64,000 nucleotides of DNA from NCBI GenBank assembly GCA_019639235.1, contig JAHBSG010000004.1:1-64000 (forward strand). The letters run 5' to 3'. Position numbers and translations under genes: made by a program. Positions 61,697 through 64,000 of the stretch are shown here, piece after piece (within the stretch, counting starts at the first letter, position 1; every line of letters begins with the position of its first letter). Below the pieces are notes generated by a model. The model searched no databases and was not told the DNA's origin. It was given only the letters and a program-made list of their open reading frames with translations. This DNA is from Acidobacteriota bacterium. Lineage in GTDB: Bacteria; Acidobacteriota; Blastocatellia; Pyrinomonadales; Pyrinomonadaceae.

Positions 61697-62197
61697 CTAC
61701 TCCATCGCCGGGGCGCCCATGGCGGCCCACTCTTCTTTTGCCGGGCCGTAAACGCCGGGAACGGTGAGGCCGGCTTGCCGCATCAGGACGGTCATCTGGC
61801 CGCGGTGGTGCGTTTGATGAGCGATCAGATAGAACAGCGTCATCCCGCGGGCCCAGGTCTCGCCATACATCTCGTCGGTCTCAAGCAGCGTTTCATCGGT
61901 CCAGTTTGCCTCTACCTGTTCCTTTACAGACTCGGCCGCTTTTGCATAGGCGGCGCCGATCTCGGCCGATGTTGCCGGACACGGTTGTTCAAAGTCCGGT
62001 GCATCGACCTTTAGCCCGGTTAGCCCGAGCATCTCGCCCAGCGTTTGTGTATTGTGCCACGCAAGGAAACCGAGCGTCCGGCCTTCCTCGCTGACCCGCT
62101 GCCCGAGCGAAGCATCGGTAAGTGCCGCGATCACCTTTCCGGTCATCTCTGCCTCGTATTCCCAAGCCTTCTGAAAATCGCTAACTTGTCTGAACAT
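61697..62197 (-). CDS. DinB-family four-helix protein
   Basis: 166 residues from ATG 62197 (MFRQVSDFQKAWEYEAEMTG) with an excellent AGGAGG ribosome-binding site 6 bases before; the longer frame is excluded. DinB fold His ligands are probably in FLAWHNTQTLGEML and LIAHQTHHRGQMTVLMRQAG. Similar in fold but not closely in sequence to the protein at 41475. A thiol transferase or metal-binding role is usual for the family. It has a promoter at 62232-62260. Confidence 0.85.
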   Translation of the reverse strand: MFRQVSDFQKAWEYEAEMTGKVIAALTDASLGQRVSEEGRTLGFLAWHNTQTLGEMLGLTGLKVDAPDFEQPCPATSAEIGAAYAKAAESVKEQVEANWTDETLLETDEMYGETWARGMTLFYLIAHQTHHRGQMTVLMRQAGLTVPGVYGPAKEEWAAMGAPAME

Positions 62198-62231
62198 CGT
62201 AAACCTCCTGCGCAAATGTGTTGCAGCGATG

Positions 62232-62260
62232 AAACTATCACTCTCAAAAAAGACTGTCAA
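62232..62260 (-). promoter_or_regulatory. Promoter of the DinB-like gene
   Basis: On the minus strand TTGACA (62260-62255) and TAGTTT (62237-62232) with exactly 17 bp between. The gene starts at 62197, giving a leader of about 28 bases. Confidence 0.7.
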
Positions 62261-62296
62261 CCCCAGTGGGCGACAGTCATAATTTAGAGTTAATTT

Positions 62297-62854
62297 TTAC
62301 CGAGTCGGCTTAAGCAGCTTGTAGAGTTCGGCCTGCAGAACGTCGTGTTTGACGATGCCCTGCCGGAAGTACGACATCGTGCCGTCCGGTGCGTAAATTA
62401 CGGTGAAGGGAAGTGCCCCGGCCCAGTCCTTTGAGACCATCTGGATCGCCGCCGTCTCATCGGCGGTGACCAACAAAAAGGTCGGCATCGTCGCCTTCAT
62501 CTCTACTAGAAACTTCGGGACCGTGGTCGCGATCTCGTCTTCAAAGTCGAGCGAGATCGTTATGAAGTCGATCTTGCCCTTGTATTCCGCGTCGATCTTC
62601 ACAAGGTCCGGAAACTCTTCGCGGCAGGGCTCGCACCACGTCGCCCAAAAGTTGATCAGCAGCGGCTTGCCGTTCGGCTTCAGCAGTTCGGCAAAACGCT
62701 TTTCATCGATCTTCTCGACCTTTGGGCCCGCCGCCGGTGCAGGTTGTGCTGTATTGCGCCGCTGGCCTTGAGCGTCTGCCGCAAATAGAGAAGCAAAGAG
62801 CCACCCGAATGCGATGGCTCCTGCTATTGATCTAAACGTTAAACGTCGTTTCAT
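62297..62854 (-). CDS. TlpA-like exported thioredoxin-fold protein
   Basis: 185 residues. Signal peptide MKRRLTFRSIAGAIAFGWLF (Ala-rich end). Active-site motif WCEPC in LINFWATWCEPCREEFPDLV, as in TlpA/ResA proteins. GALPFTVIYAPDGTMSYFRQ carries the cis-Pro loop. It probably reduces or oxidises thiols in the periplasm. The gene starts 3 bp after the redoxin stop, so the two form an operon. Confidence 0.9.
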   Translation of the reverse strand: MKRRLTFRSIAGAIAFGWLFASLFAADAQGQRRNTAQPAPAAGPKVEKIDEKRFAELLKPNGKPLLINFWATWCEPCREEFPDLVKIDAEYKGKIDFITISLDFEDEIATTVPKFLVEMKATMPTFLLVTADETAAIQMVSKDWAGALPFTVIYAPDGTMSYFRQGIVKHDVLQAELYKLLKPTR

Positions 62855-62857
62855 TGC

Positions 62858-63460
62858 TTATTCGCCTGCCATTCCGGCACGCTTGATGGTGCAGCCGAAG
62901 GCATTCGTGCGGGTTTTCTCGATCGCCTTGCCGCCGAGAGCTGCATCGAACGCCGTCTTGAGGTAGTGGTCCTGAATGTTCTTGCCCGAACGGTCGTTGT
63001 CGATGGCACCGTGGTAGAGAAGAACACCTTCTTTGTTCACAAAATAAACCTCAGGGGTGACGGTCGCTCCGAGCTTATCGGCAAGGACGTTGCCTTTGTC
63101 GATAAGGACAGGGAACTTGTAGCCGACCTCTTTGGCGTCCGAAGTTACCCACTCGAGTGATTCGGTCGCGTTCGAATTGATACCGATGAAGCGGATGCCG
63201 CGAGCCTCGTATTCCGCAGCTATCGCGTTGATGCGGTCATTGTAGGCCTTGACCACAGGGCACTGAGCCGAGACCCAAACGAGAACGGCCCCGTTCGTGC
63301 CCATCAGGCTCGAGAATGAATGCTCTTTGCCGTCAATGCCGGTAAGCGTGAAGTTCTCGATCTTCTGACCGATCTCGATGCCGCCATCGGCCGAAACAGG
63401 TGTCAGGTTAAAAGCAAGAAGAGAGAACAATGCAACGAACAGAAAAAGTTTACGCCTCAT
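62858..63460 (-). CDS. Exported AhpC/TSA-type redoxin
   Basis: 200 residues. Signal MRRKLFLFVALFSLLAFNL then the redoxin fold: ENFTLTGIDGKEHSFSSLMG, VWVSAQCPVVKAYNDRINAI with a single Cys where thioredoxins have CxxC, and LGATVTPEVYFVNKEGVLLY. A second Cys is at TNAFGCTIKRAG near the end. Likely thiol peroxidase or redox partner outside the cytoplasm. It is the first gene of an operon with the TlpA-like protein. AAGGAG precedes the ATG. Confidence 0.88.
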   Translation of the reverse strand: MRRKLFLFVALFSLLAFNLTPVSADGGIEIGQKIENFTLTGIDGKEHSFSSLMGTNGAVLVWVSAQCPVVKAYNDRINAIAAEYEARGIRFIGINSNATESLEWVTSDAKEVGYKFPVLIDKGNVLADKLGATVTPEVYFVNKEGVLLYHGAIDNDRSGKNIQDHYLKTAFDAALGGKAIEKTRTNAFGCTIKRAGMAGE

Positions 63461-63493
63461 AGCTGGTTACTCCTTAATGAATAGAATCACTTG

Positions 63494-63523
63494 ATTGTAG
63501 CAATCAGGGGCATTGCCCGACAA
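63494..63523 (-). promoter_or_regulatory. Promoter of the redoxin operon
   Basis: On the minus strand TTGTCG (63523-63518) and TACAAT (63499-63494), 18 bp apart, about 34 bases upstream of the redoxin ATG at 63460. Confidence 0.6.
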
Positions 63524-63659
63524 TAAAAGTTCAATCGATTTTACGTCGATACCGAATCAGAGTTTCGTCTGCCCATAGAAAAAAGATTCGACCGCGTAAC
63601 GAATAGATATACTCTTTCCACAATAAAAATTCCGAAAAGCCCTTTCAAGACGCTTTTGC

Positions 63660-64000
63660 CTAACTGAAGATCCGCGGGACGCGACGTTGGACGCTGCGGG
63701 GAAGTAGGATCTCCATCGCATCGTCAACCGTTACGATGCCTGCCAGGTCGCCGTCATCGTCGATCACCGGGAGCGCCAAGAGGTTGTATTCCGAAATGGT
63801 CTGTGCAACTTCTTCCGCGCTTTCCGATGGATGGGCAAAGCGAAAATCGCTCCGCATGATGTCCTCGAGCTTTGCCTCGGGGTCTGCAAGGATCAGGCTC
63901 CGCAGGCTGATGATGCCCTTTAATTTCCATGATTCCTTTTCCTCGACGACATAAAGGTAATAGATCATGTTCGGCGTCTCGGCCATTTCACGGAGTCCGG
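63660..64000 (-). CDS. CBS-pair protein, N-terminus beyond the window (MgtE-like arrangement)
   Basis: The visible 113 codons hold two CBS motifs: YYLYVVEEKESWKLKGIISL with RSLILADPEAKLEDIM, and EYNLLALPVIDDDGDLAGIV with TVDDAMEIL. This resembles the cytosolic CBS part of MgtE magnesium transporters, but the protein stops after VQRRVPRIFS, so no membrane part follows. The frame is open to the right edge with no stop, so the true start is outside and the ATG at 63986 is probably internal. CBS pairs bind adenosyl ligands or Mg. Confidence 0.75.
   Translation of the reverse strand, partial: GLREMAETPNMIYYLYVVEEKESWKLKGIISLRSLILADPEAKLEDIMRSDFRFAHPSESAEEVAQTISEYNLLALPVIDDDGDLAGIVTVDDAMEILLPRSVQRRVPRIFS

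Overview
The window looks like a GC-rich chromosome segment of an Acidobacteriota bacterium, most likely class Blastocatellia (Pyrinomonadales-like). This rests on three secreted VWFA proteins of the acidobacterial type, many small secreted proteins with no name, Ig/PKD-like secreted proteins, a TerC gene behind a yybP-ykoY RNA, and on general style. The placement is inference; no 16S or other decisive marker is present. Genes are dense, on both strands, and mostly in short operons.

Layout. 0-9 kb: proline iminopeptidase start (cut by the edge), a secreted protein, asparagine synthase, a DPM1/GtrB-like glycosyltransferase, glycosylasparaginase, a VapBC-type toxin-antitoxin followed by a HIT protein, two methyltransferases and an HExxH protein. 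9-17 kb: an IS200-like (RAYT-type) transposase inside palindromic repeats, a coupled pair of unknown acidic proteins, thyA, a brnTA toxin-antitoxin, an OmpA-like envelope protein, a VWFA/FmdB pair, a lipocalin, trxB and a PilZ protein. 17-31 kb: enoyl-CoA hydratase, tRNA-Ala(GGC), secreted proteins, two VWFA proteins, phosphomannomutase, glutamate dehydrogenase, a frameshifted membrane glycosyltransferase-like gene and a WD40 protein. 31-43 kb: a DUF1016 nuclease inserted behind lepA, YtxH/DUF948-like and Tic20-like membrane proteins, a diiron MBL protein, cstA, a Mn riboswitch with terC, a thioesterase, DinB, an RNase D-like exonuclease and YceH. 43-64 kb: a beta-helix protein, TPR and repeat proteins, serC, selA, a cold-shock protein, tryptophan dioxygenase, a 5'-nucleotidase, hemW, an AbgT transporter, purL, a two-gene insert of unknown function, DinB, two thioredoxin-fold exported proteins and a CBS protein running off the right edge.

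The most unusual features are not single genes. (1) Many intergenic gaps hold quasi-palindromes built from short reiterated words, with a different word at each site. Related elements also sit in frame inside conserved genes (asnB, hemW, purL and a methyltransferase), adding residues at domain linkers or surface positions. (2) Two insertions are bounded by direct duplicates of a housekeeping-gene end. One is the last 22 codons of lepA, about 2.0 kb away, with a DUF1016 nuclease and a secreted protein between. The other is the promoter plus first 63 codons of purL, about 1.6 kb away, with an unknown membrane protein and small lipoprotein between. No recombinase is visible in either. These two gene-end insertions and the in-frame repeats are the best candidates here for something undescribed.
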